Shown piece by piece: positions 1 through 6,661 of a stretch of DNA of 17,004 bases (position 1 is its first letter; every line of letters starts with the position of its first letter). Below the pieces are notes generated by a model. The model was not told the DNA's origin. It worked only from the letters and a program-made list of their open reading frames with translations, and did no database searches. The stretch is from Paraprevotella stercoravium (GTDB lineage: Bacteria > Bacteroidota > Bacteroidia > Bacteroidales > Bacteroidaceae), in contig JAHLFU010000263.1 of the NCBI GenBank assembly GCA_018883665.1, forward strand, positions 1-17,004. Reading direction: 5' to 3'. The translations under genes and the position numbers were made by a program.

Positions 1-752
1 ATGGTTTCCCATTCCAAGGATGGCATGGCCAGTGACGGCAATTTGCCTTCAATGGTAAAACGGTCGCCAATGGTTTCAATACCGGTGATGCCTGCATAAG
101 TCTTGAGCAGATAAACACCTACGGTCATCAGGACGATAGCCACCAGAGAACCCGGGATCACTCGGGAAATTTTGGGGAATACGGCAATAATGACAATGCT
201 GACAATACCTACCAAGGCCGACCAGTAGTTAATGGTATCAAAACTTTGGATGTAGACAATCCATTTTTCGATGAAGTCTGCCGGATTCTCAGTCAAAGTC
301 AGACCGAACAGGTCTTTGATCTGAGTGGTAAAGATCGTAACGGCAATACCGCTTGTAAAACCTACGATAATCGGGTAGGGAATGTATTTGATGATGGTGC
401 CCAGACGGAAAAATCCCAAAACCAGCAAGATAATACCTGCCAGGATGGTGGCTGTGAGCAGTCCCGACTCTCCGTATTGTTGGATGATGTTATAGATGAT
501 AACGATAAAAGCGCCGGTCGGTCCGCCGATCTGTACGCTGCTTCCTCCAAACAAAGAGATGGCCAGTCCGGCAATAATGGCTGTGATGATTCCGGTTTCC
601 GGACTTACACCGGAAGCGATACCGAAAGCAATAGCCAGCGGAAGCGCCACAATACCGACAATGACTCCCGCCATCAGATCGGCCGCAAATTTTTCTTTGG
701 AGTAGTTCTTCAAATCAGAGATGATTTGAGGAGAAAATGTAAAACTCTTCAT
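1..752 (-). CDS. SulP-family inorganic anion transporter, N-terminal 250 residues (3' end outside window)
   Basis: An inner-membrane secondary transporter of the SulP (SLC26-like) family, which moves sulfate, bicarbonate or related anions. I translated it by hand from the ATG at 752-750; it stays open to the window edge, giving 250 codons. A short cytoplasmic N-terminus leads into the family's first hydrophobic block, with AGVIVGIVALPLAIAFGIAS at about residues 28-47. This is followed by FGGSSVQIGGPTGAF at about 68-82, a hallmark of bacterial SulP proteins, and by further membrane helices. The rest of the membrane domain and the C-terminal STAS domain expected for the family would lie beyond the left edge. 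The gene diverges from the peptide transporter at 1067, with 314 bp between them. The substrate cannot be told from sequence; sulfate and bicarbonate are both possible. Confidence 0.9.
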   Translation of the reverse strand, partial: MKSFTFSPQIISDLKNYSKEKFAADLMAGVIVGIVALPLAIAFGIASGVSPETGIITAIIAGLAISLFGGSSVQIGGPTGAFIVIIYNIIQQYGESGLLTATILAGIILLVLGFFRLGTIIKYIPYPIIVGFTSGIAVTIFTTQIKDLFGLTLTENPADFIEKWIVYIQSFDTINYWSALVGIVSIVIIAVFPKISRVIPGSLVAIVLMTVGVYLLKTYAGITGIETIGDRFTIEGKLPSLAMPSLEWET

Positions 753-794
753 AATTCTGTAAAGCAATAAATAGTGATATTTCCAAATGAGCTG

Positions 795-802
795 CAAAAT
801 TA
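795..802 (-). promoter_or_regulatory. Probable -7 box of the SulP transporter gene
   Basis: On the minus strand this reads TAATTTTG, a match to the Bacteroidota -7 consensus TAnnTTTG. It lies about 43 bp upstream of the SulP start codon. The -33 region is only T-rich, so the call rests on the -7 box and its position. Confidence 0.5.
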
Positions 803-1016
803 TGAAAAATATTTATTATTAAATCATTTTTGACGGAAAAATATCTTATTTTGTTATCTCTGTTTTGCAAAAACGATGTTATAATGTGAATTAATGTATT
901 AATTTGTTCCGTTTTTATATATAGAGAAATATCTCATTTATTTCATTATGCTTGTGTTTTATCCATTTTGCAAGACGAATTAATGCTTTAAATATCTGTT
1001 TTCTTTATTTTTGTTT

Positions 1017-1024
1017 TATCTTTG
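1017..1024 (+). promoter_or_regulatory. -7 box of the POT peptide transporter gene
   Basis: TATCTTTG, an exact match to the favoured form of the Bacteroidota -7 element, 42 bp upstream of the ATG at 1067. A weak TCTG sits near the -33 position. The expected start site is just downstream, giving a leader of about 35 nt. Confidence 0.7.
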
Positions 1025-1066
1025 CGACCGTAAACTGAGTTTTAAACTAATTAATACCATTAATTT

Positions 1067-2602
1067 ATGTTTGAAGGACAACCTAAAGGACTTTATGCGT
1101 TGGCCCTGGCCAACACAGGCGAGCGTTTCGGTTACTACACTATGCTTGCTATTTTCGTTTTGTTTTTGAAGGCTAACTTCGGTTGGTCGCATGCTGTGGC
1201 AGGAAATATTTATTCTATTTTCCTGGCTTTGGTTTATTTCCTCCCGTTTATTGGAGGTATTCTTGCCGATAAGTTCGGTTATGGAAAGATGGTTACCATT
1301 GGTGTCATTGCCATGTTTGCCGGATATGTGCTTCTGGCGCTTCCTATGGGAACCGGAACTATGGGTATGATTGCCATGTTTGCCGCTTTGCTGGTGATCA
1401 GCTGCGGAACCGGATTGTTTAAAGGTAATCTGCAGGTTATGGTTGGTAATTTGTATGATGATCCTAAATACTCTGCCAAGCGTGACTCCGCTTTCAGTAT
1501 TTTCTATATGGCCATCAATATCGGTGCTTTGTTTGCTCCGACTGCGGCTGTAGCTATGATGGACTATGCCCAGAAGGCTTGGGGGGTTACTGAGAATGAC
1601 TCTTATCACTATGCGTTTGCAGTAGCTTGTGTTTCTTTGATCGTTTCTATGGCTATTTATTATGGATTCCGTAGCACTTTCAAGCATGTAGAGGGTGGTG
1701 CTGCCAAACCGGTAGCTGCTGGCAATGCGAAAGAAGCGGCTCCTGCCGAAGAATTGTCACCGGCTGAGACTAAGGCACGTATCGTGGCTCTTTGTCTGGT
1801 ATTTGCGGTGGTTATCTTTTTCTGGATGGCTTTCCATCAGAACGGCTTGACCCTGACTTATTTTGCCGATGAATTTACCGCCAAGAGTTCTACCGGATTG
1901 GAGAGTATGATGTTCAGCGTGTGGAACCTGCTTGCTGTTATCTTCATCGTTTACGCTTTGTTCTCTTTGTTCCAGTCAAAGACTGCCAAGGCTAAGGGTA
2001 TCTCTGCGATTGTGATTGTGCTGGCCGCTGCGTTCCTGGGATGGAGATATGTTAATCTGGACGGTGCCGTTGATGTTAATGCTCCTATTTTCCAGCAGTT
2101 CAACCCGTTCTTCGTGGTTGCTTTGACTCCGGTGTCTATGGCTATTTTCAGTTCTTTGGCACGTAAGGGTAAAGAGCCTTCTGCACCTCGTAAGATCGGT
2201 TTGGGTATGTTGGTAGCCGCTTGCGGTTATGTGCTGATGATGTTTGCTTCTTTCGGCTTGCTGACTCCTAATGCTCAGGCTGAGGCCGTTCAGGCCGGTA
2301 CGGCTTCTTTTGTTTCGCCAAACTGGTTGATCTCTACTTATCTTGTATTGACATTCGGTGAGTTGCTGCTTTCTCCGATGGGAATCTCTTTCGTATCAAA
2401 GGTAGCTCCTCCTAAATATAAAGGTATGATGATGGGAGGTTGGTTCGTGGCTACTGCCATCGGTAACTATCTGACATCAGTTGCTGCTTTCCTGTGGGGC
2501 GACTTCGAACTGACTGTTGTTTGGGGTGTTTTGATGGGTCTGTGCTTGTTGGCAGCTCTCTTCATCTTCTCTGTGATGAAGAAATTGGAAAAAGTAGCCT
2601 AA
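1067..2602 (+). CDS. POT/PTR family proton-coupled oligopeptide transporter
   Basis: An inner-membrane transporter of 511 residues, the usual size for bacterial POT (PTR2) proteins, which import di- and tripeptides with protons. The helix-1 family motif is present as ANTGERFGYY (residues 15-24). The conserved lysine lies in GTGLFKGN (K119). The PTR2-type signature around FSIFYMAINIGALFAP is at 143-158. FWMAFHQNG further on and FNPFFVVAL match later family helices. An Ala/Pro/Glu-rich cytoplasmic linker (about 213-235) separates the two helical bundles. Oddity: the first glutamate of the ExxER proton-coupling motif is Asn16, with Glu19 and Arg20 kept. The ATG at 1067 follows a good -7 box and matches the family N-terminus. 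A hairpin terminator follows, so it is probably monocistronic. Substrate specificity is inferred from family only. Confidence 0.93.
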   Translation: MFEGQPKGLYALALANTGERFGYYTMLAIFVLFLKANFGWSHAVAGNIYSIFLALVYFLPFIGGILADKFGYGKMVTIGVIAMFAGYVLLALPMGTGTMGMIAMFAALLVISCGTGLFKGNLQVMVGNLYDDPKYSAKRDSAFSIFYMAINIGALFAPTAAVAMMDYAQKAWGVTENDSYHYAFAVACVSLIVSMAIYYGFRSTFKHVEGGAAKPVAAGNAKEAAPAEELSPAETKARIVALCLVFAVVIFFWMAFHQNGLTLTYFADEFTAKSSTGLESMMFSVWNLLAVIFIVYALFSLFQSKTAKAKGISAIVIVLAAAFLGWRYVNLDGAVDVNAPIFQQFNPFFVVALTPVSMAIFSSLARKGKEPSAPRKIGLGMLVAACGYVLMMFASFGLLTPNAQAEAVQAGTASFVSPNWLISTYLVLTFGELLLSPMGISFVSKVAPPKYKGMMMGGWFVATAIGNYLTSVAAFLWGDFELTVVWGVLMGLCLLAALFIFSVMKKLEKVA

Positions 2603-2628
2603 TCTGGTATTAGGTCAGAAAATATAAG

Positions 2629-2670
2629 AATGCGTTGTTGCTCCTTGTAAAAGGGCAATGACGCATTTTT
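2629..2670 (+). terminator. Rho-independent terminator after the POT transporter gene
   Basis: AATGCGT (2629-2635) pairs with ACGCATT (2661-2667). After a two-base mismatch the stem continues with TTGCtCC against GGGCAA, around a loop of about eight bases. A T-run closes it (2666-2670). It starts 27 bp past the POT stop codon and separates that gene from the antiporter gene. Confidence 0.75.
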
Positions 2671-2727
2671 CAGGTATAGGAGTTATTGTCAGAATTCAAA
2701 TCGTGTTTGTAAACAGGAATAAATAAA

Positions 2728-4242
2728 ATGAGGGAAGATTACAAAGTAGACGCAGAAGGCATGCTTCAGGATTTGAAACGGGATCGGAAGCTTCCTCCCG
2801 TGTGGTTGGCTTTTGTGCCGCTGGTATTGCTGGTGGGACTGTTGGTCTGTGTGATTTCGGCGTTTGGCAGTGATGCCTTGTCTGGAGGTAGCCAGATCGC
2901 TTTATTAGTCACTTCGGCCTGTTGTGTGATTATAGGTCTGTTGCTTAAGACCATGAATTGGGAAGATTTTGAGCGTGCCGTAAACGAGAACATCAGCGGA
3001 GTGGCTCAGGCAATTCTGATTCTGTTGCTGATCGGAGCGGTTGGCGGTTCCTGGATGGTCAGTGGTGTGGTGCCAACAATGATTTATTATGGTATGCAGA
3101 TTATCGATCCTCAGTGGTTTCTGGTATCTTCCTGTGCCATTTGTGCCTTTATTTCCGTGATGACCGGAAGTTCCTGGACTACGATTGCCACTATTGGAAT
3201 TGCCTTGTTGGGCATTGGTAAGGCACAAGGTTTTGAAGAAGGGTGGATTGCCGGTGCCATCATTTCGGGAGCCTATTTCGGCGATAAGATTTCGCCGATG
3301 AGCGAAACGACCGTTCTGGCGGCTTCTACCACACGGACCCCTCTTTTTACGCATATCCGTTATATGGGTTATACCACGGTTCCTTCGTTTGTCATTACTT
3401 TGGGCATTTTTACCGTGGTCGGTTTGATGCATCATGAGGCTGCGGCACAAAACGTGGGAGAGTTTACGGAAGGTCTGAAGCATGTTTTTGTGATTTCTCC
3501 CTGGCTGATGCTGGTACCGTTGGTTACCGGTGTGATGATTGCCCGTAAATTACCGGCAGTGGTCATTCTTTTTACAGCTACTGTGATGGCCTGTCTGGCT
3601 GCTGTATTGGTACAGACAGATCTGGTAGACCAGATTGCCGGAGATGATTTGGGCAAATGGATGAACCGTTTCAAGGGAGTGATGATTCTGGTGTATGGCA
3701 GTACCAGTCTGGATACTGGCGTACCGGCCTTGAATGAGCTGGTGGCTACTCGCGGTATGTCGGGTATGATGAGTACTGTCTGGCTGATTTTCTGTGCCAT
3801 GATTTTCGGAGCTTCCATGAGTGCGGCCGGTATGATTGAAAGCATTATGCGCATGTTCATCCGTTTGGCACACAATACTTTTTCTTTGGTAGGCTCTACC
3901 GTAGGAGTGGGTCTGTTTATGAATATTGTCTGTGCCGACCAGTACCTTTCCATTATTCTTACGGGAAATATGTTCCGGGATACGTATGCGCGTTTGGGGT
4001 TTGAAAGCCGCCTGTTGAGCCGAAGTACTGAGGATGCTGTAACGGTAACTTCCGTTTTGATTCCCTGGAACTCTTGTGGTATGACACAGTCTATGGTTCT
4101 AGGAGTATCCACGTTGGTTTATTTGCCTTACTGCTTCTTTAATTATCTGAGTCCGCTGATGACTTTGTTGGTTGCGGCTGTGGGATATAAGATATTCCGG
4201 AAGAAGCCTGAGGCTGTATCCGAAGAGACGGTTGCGTCTTAA
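2728..4242 (+). CDS. nhaC: NhaC-type Na+/H+ antiporter
   Basis: An inner-membrane sodium/proton antiporter of 504 residues in the NhaC family, which exports Na+ in exchange for H+ for pH and salt homeostasis. It has a short charged N-terminus and a first helix at about residues 25-46. About ten more hydrophobic helices follow. The strongest family marker is GAYFGDKISPMSETT at 181-195, the conserved NhaC block with acidic and polar residues expected in ion binding. TGSSWTTIATIGIAL (146-160) and the later MNIVCADQYLS and DAVTVTSVLIPWNSCG segments also fit. ATG 2728 is chosen; an in-frame ATG at 2761 is possible but would trim the charged N-terminus. No clear sigma-ABfr promoter is visible in the 57 bp between the upstream terminator and the start, so its transcription start is unresolved. 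Confidence 0.9.
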   Translation: MREDYKVDAEGMLQDLKRDRKLPPVWLAFVPLVLLVGLLVCVISAFGSDALSGGSQIALLVTSACCVIIGLLLKTMNWEDFERAVNENISGVAQAILILLLIGAVGGSWMVSGVVPTMIYYGMQIIDPQWFLVSSCAICAFISVMTGSSWTTIATIGIALLGIGKAQGFEEGWIAGAIISGAYFGDKISPMSETTVLAASTTRTPLFTHIRYMGYTTVPSFVITLGIFTVVGLMHHEAAAQNVGEFTEGLKHVFVISPWLMLVPLVTGVMIARKLPAVVILFTATVMACLAAVLVQTDLVDQIAGDDLGKWMNRFKGVMILVYGSTSLDTGVPALNELVATRGMSGMMSTVWLIFCAMIFGASMSAAGMIESIMRMFIRLAHNTFSLVGSTVGVGLFMNIVCADQYLSIILTGNMFRDTYARLGFESRLLSRSTEDAVTVTSVLIPWNSCGMTQSMVLGVSTLVYLPYCFFNYLSPLMTLLVAAVGYKIFRKKPEAVSEETVAS

Positions 4243-4245
4243 AAT

Positions 4246-4304
4246 AAGTATTCCCGTTTGAGGAACAGGATTATCCTGATATCGCTCAGACGGGAATATT
4301 TTTT
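4246..4304 (+). terminator. Strong nested terminator after nhaC, probably bidirectional
   Basis: A 17-bp stem pairs 4246-4262 with 4285-4301 through ATTCCCGTTTGAG and CTCAGACGGGAAT, with two G-T pairs. It is followed by a T-run to 4304. Inside the loop is a second hairpin, CAGGA (4266-4270) with TCCTG (4274-4278). On the minus strand the structure lies 11 bp beyond the nitroreductase stop codon, so it could end both convergent transcripts. Confidence 0.88.
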
Positions 4305-4314
4305 GTTCTCCGGT

Positions 4315-4827
4315 TTATTTGATGATACAGATTTCATTCAGCGGTTTGCGCGTTTTGGGATGATCTGTTTCCGTTTCATTGCTGTAGCCCAGAGGAATGA
4401 TGACTGCCGGTTCCAGATTCGCTTCCAGATTCAAGGCGGCACGTACCCCTTCCGGATCGAAGTTGCATACCCAGCAGCTTCCCAGACCCTGTTCTGCCGC
4501 CGCCAGACAGATGTGTTCGCTCAGAATGGCGATGTCAATGTCGCCATGGTTCTTCTGGTCGGCCGGACGCACCCATGAAGCGTCGGTCTTGTGGCAAACG
4601 ACCAGATACATGGGCGCCTGCTGAAACCAGCTACGGTTGTAGGCTGCCTGCAATTGCTGGCGTACTGTTTCGTCACGGCACACATAGACGACCCACGGCT
4701 GCTTGTTTACGGCAGATGGAGCCAGACGGGCACATTCCAGAATATATTCTACGGCAGAGTCCGGTACCTGCGTTGGCAGATAAGAGCGGACTGAAAAGCG
4801 TTTGATACAAAGTTCCTTAAAATTCAT
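4315..4827 (-). CDS. Nitroreductase-family FMN-dependent oxidoreductase
   Basis: A 170-residue cytoplasmic flavoprotein of the nitroreductase fold, expected to bind FMN and reduce substrates with NAD(P)H. Visible family marks are the N-terminal RFSVRSY (10-16, an RxSxR FMN-phosphate motif), APSAVNKQPW (36-45), GLGSCWVCNFDP (114-125), IIPLGY (143-148) and the C-terminal KTRKPL (158-163). The length is at the short end of the family. An in-frame ATG at 4881 would add 18 residues unlike the family; the start at 4827 puts MNFKELCIKRFSVRSY exactly at the usual N-terminus. The gene is divergent from superoxide dismutase and convergent with nhaC, suggesting a redox or stress role. The actual substrate cannot be read from sequence. 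Confidence 0.9.
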   Translation of the reverse strand: MNFKELCIKRFSVRSYLPTQVPDSAVEYILECARLAPSAVNKQPWVVYVCRDETVRQQLQAAYNRSWFQQAPMYLVVCHKTDASWVRPADQKNHGDIDIAILSEHICLAAAEQGLGSCWVCNFDPEGVRAALNLEANLEPAVIIPLGYSNETETDHPKTRKPLNEICIIK

Positions 4828-4870
4828 ATCTTCTGTTTTTAGGATTATACGATAGTGGTAGTTGTTTTCA

Positions 4871-4878
4871 CAAATGTA
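4871..4878 (-). promoter_or_regulatory. Probable -7 box of the nitroreductase gene
   Basis: On the minus strand this reads TACATTTG, matching TAnnTTTG, 43 bp upstream of the chosen ATG at 4827. It also shows why the longer frame from 4881 is unlikely: that start would lie upstream of the transcription start. The -33 element is poor. Confidence 0.6.
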
Positions 4879-4956
4879 CAAAAAGATGGCAGATGAAAAT
4901 GATATTTTCCGAAAAAGATTTCTTTAAATTTAATAGGTATAGTCATTTATTCTTCT

Positions 4957-4964
4957 TACATTTG
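4957..4964 (+). promoter_or_regulatory. Probable -7 box of the superoxide dismutase operon
   Basis: TACATTTG, identical to the box of the divergent nitroreductase gene, 43 bp upstream of the sod ATG at 5008. The predicted transcription start falls at about 4969-4972, right at the base of the stem-loop at 4970-4989. No convincing -33 element is seen. Confidence 0.6.
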
Positions 4965-4969
4965 TTAGG

Positions 4970-4989
4970 TAGGCAAGCAGTTTTGCCTA
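4970..4989 (+). other. Stem-loop at the predicted 5' end of the sod mRNA
   Basis: TAGGCAA (4970-4976) pairs perfectly with TTGCCTA (4983-4989) around a six-base GCAGTT loop. There is no T-run after it, so it is not a terminator. Its position next to the predicted transcription start suggests a 5' mRNA-stabilising or regulatory hairpin; this is inference. Confidence 0.5.
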
Positions 4990-5007
4990 TATAAAATCAT
5001 TTTCACC

Positions 5008-5613
5008 ATGGCAACACAAATTCAAATGCCGGAACTCAGATATGGATTGTCTGATCTGGCACCGGTAATCAGTGAGGAAACTCTGAACTATCATTATGGA
5101 AAACATCTGCAGACTTATGTCAACCAACTCAATACATTGATTGAGGCTACTGAGTATGAAGATATGGTTTTGGCAGATATAATCCGGGAGGCTCCGGCCG
5201 GTCCGCTGTTCAATAATGCCGGACAGGTCTTTAATCATGCGATGTATTTCGAGCAGTTTGCAGCTCCGGTAAAGGAAGGGGAAGAGAATCTGCCTACAGG
5301 AGCCTTGGAAGAGGCTATTTATGCGTCATTCGGAGATTTTGAGACCTTCCGTCAGCTGATGAGTGATGCGGCATTGAAACTTTTCGGTTCCGGATGGGCC
5401 TGGCTGGTACAGACGGAAAACGGTTCTCTCAAAATTGAACAATACCCTAATGCCGATAATCCCCTGAAACATGATCAGGTGCCTCTGCTTTGCATTGATG
5501 TATGGGAGCATGCTTATTATCTGGACTATCAGAACCGGAGAGCGGAGTATATACAGAAAATTTGGAATATCATTGACTGGGAGATCGTGGCGGCCCGAAT
5601 GTCTGTCCGATAA
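5008..5613 (+). CDS. sodB: Superoxide dismutase, Fe (or cambialistic Fe/Mn) type
   Basis: A 201-residue Fe/Mn superoxide dismutase that converts superoxide to hydrogen peroxide and oxygen. All four metal ligands are present: His29 in NYHYGKH, His77 in FNHAMYF, and Asp164 and His168 in DVWEHAYYLDY. Second-sphere residues point to the iron-type subclass: the active-site glutamine is supplied from the N-terminal half (Gln73 in NNAGQVFNH), where manganese enzymes have glycine. Bacteroides enzymes of this subclass can work with either metal, so a cambialistic enzyme is possible. There is no signal peptide, so it is cytoplasmic. The sequence is more diverged from the B. fragilis enzyme, as I recall it, than I would expect for a close relative, notably around residues 88-98. 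It probably shares a transcript with the acyltransferase gene 28 bp downstream. Confidence 0.95.
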   Translation: MATQIQMPELRYGLSDLAPVISEETLNYHYGKHLQTYVNQLNTLIEATEYEDMVLADIIREAPAGPLFNNAGQVFNHAMYFEQFAAPVKEGEENLPTGALEEAIYASFGDFETFRQLMSDAALKLFGSGWAWLVQTENGSLKIEQYPNADNPLKHDQVPLLCIDVWEHAYYLDYQNRRAEYIQKIWNIIDWEIVAARMSVR

Positions 5614-5641
5614 TCTTCCATAAAACAGTAAAAAGGAGTAT

Positions 5642-6580
5642 ATGAAAGAACGTTTGGAAGCAGCAGATTTTATCAAGTGTGTCTGTATTGTATTGATGGT
5701 TATTTTCCATTTGGCTTATATCGGGGATAAGTATCCGGTGGCCAAGCAGTTTGTCTATACATTCCACATGCCTGCCTTTCTGGTTCTTTCAGGATATTTT
5801 CTGAATGTGCGCAAACCGGCAAAGGGATTCCTGCGCTCCATGTGGTGGATTTTCGTGCCTTATGCGGTATTTGAGGTCGGCTATGTGGTAGCCGCTTCTT
5901 TCTTGCCTACCCGTGATGCTGTAGATCATCTTTCTCTGGCACTGGTACTTCGAAAACTTTTTGTTGATCCTTTAGGTCCTTACTGGTATCTGCACACGCT
6001 GATTATCGCCTCGCTGATTGCCTATGCCCTGACGCATTGGCTGAAGAGGATTACCGATGATTTCTCGCGCAGTCTGCTGGTTACTGTGGCTTTGGCGGCA
6101 GTGGCTCATTTTACCGGTCTGATGTCGGTAACCAATGTGCTTTATTACGCTTTGGGATATATGTTGTCTCGGATGAACATTCCTTTGCACTCATTTATTC
6201 GTCCAAGTGGTTGGGCACTGTTACCTTTGCTGCTGTTGATGACCGATTCGGGGCATTTTGACAAGAATACGGTGGGAGGAGTGGCTATTGTTTATCTGAT
6301 GATGAGCTTGCTTTTGGCTCTTTATCCGCGACTTCCGGAACGCCTTCGGTCTGCAGTTTCGTTCGTAGGCCAGAATACACTTCCGATTCTGATCTTTTCT
6401 CCTGTTTTCACAATGGGAGCAAAAGTTCTCCTTCCATTCTTTGCGTTTGATTCTACCGGATTCCTGTTTTTGGCAGTGGCCACCTCGATAACCTTGTTTG
6501 GCTGTCTGTTTCTTACTTGGATTCTGGATCGTCTGCAATTGTCGCGTTACTTTTGGGGGCGTGAACGTTTTCTGAAATAA
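5642..6580 (+). CDS. Acyltransferase-3 family integral membrane protein
   Basis: A 312-residue, multi-helix inner-membrane protein of the acyltransferase 3 family (OafA/WecH-like), which acylates surface sugars, lipids or other envelope molecules. Helix 1 carries the family's R/K-x10-H pattern as Lys12 and His23 (FIKCVCIVLMVIFH). FHMPAFLVLSGYF at 41-53 is the conserved second-helix block. PYWYLHTLIIA at 113-123 matches the family WFL segment. It has the membrane domain only, with no periplasmic SGNH extension. Start ATG 5642 has an AAGGAG Shine-Dalgarno just upstream (5632-5637), unusually good for this genome. It follows sod by 28 bp without a terminator and ends before a perfect hairpin, so sod and this gene are likely co-transcribed. 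The acyl acceptor is unknown. Confidence 0.87.
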   Translation: MKERLEAADFIKCVCIVLMVIFHLAYIGDKYPVAKQFVYTFHMPAFLVLSGYFLNVRKPAKGFLRSMWWIFVPYAVFEVGYVVAASFLPTRDAVDHLSLALVLRKLFVDPLGPYWYLHTLIIASLIAYALTHWLKRITDDFSRSLLVTVALAAVAHFTGLMSVTNVLYYALGYMLSRMNIPLHSFIRPSGWALLPLLLLMTDSGHFDKNTVGGVAIVYLMMSLLLALYPRLPERLRSAVSFVGQNTLPILIFSPVFTMGAKVLLPFFAFDSTGFLFLAVATSITLFGCLFLTWILDRLQLSRYFWGRERFLK

Positions 6581-6593
6581 ACATGATGATATA

Positions 6594-6642
6594 AAAACTC
6601 GTCCGGATGAACAGAATATCTTTCATCCGGACGAGTTTTTTT
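6594..6642 (+). terminator. Perfect bidirectional terminator between acyltransferase and porin genes
   Basis: AAAACTCGTCCGGATGA (6594-6610) is fully complementary to TCATCCGGACGAGTTTT (6623-6639) around a 12-base loop, followed by more T to 6642. The A-run on the left gives an equally good T-run on the minus strand. It lies 13 bp after the acyltransferase stop and 19 bp past the end of the convergent porin gene, so it can serve both. Confidence 0.93.
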
Positions 6643-6661
6643 ATGATTGGAGTGTCTGTAT

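Larger units (their letters stand above)
753..1066. other. A+T-rich divergent intergenic region between the SulP and POT genes
   Basis: The region is 314 bp and strongly A+T-rich, with no open frame worth calling. It carries one sigma-ABfr-like -7 box facing each way (795-802 minus, 1017-1024 plus). Neither has a clean TTTG -33 element at the usual spacing. The leader before the POT gene (1025-1066) contains short A/T inverted repeats such as TTAAT/ATTAA, too weak to call as regulatory structure. Confidence 0.6.

Noticed and set aside
246..770. A 174-codon plus-strand open frame
   Set aside because: It is antisense to the SulP gene, which shows clear family motifs. The plus-frame protein is rich in Asp, Asn, Ser and Gln with no domain, typical of a shadow frame.
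1016..1687. A 223-codon minus-strand frame opposite the POT gene
   Set aside because: It overlaps a well-supported transporter in antisense, and its His/Ser/Asn-rich product has no recognisable motif.
2704..2715. TGTTT-gt-AAACA inverted repeat and a TTTG just before nhaC
   Set aside because: The TTTG at 2706-2709 lacks the TA of the -7 consensus and a properly spaced -33 box. The inverted repeat is short and A/T-rich, so chance is likely.
2905..4112. Long minus-strand frames opposite nhaC
   Set aside because: They are antisense shadows of a gene with strong NhaC motifs and have no promoter or ribosome site of their own.
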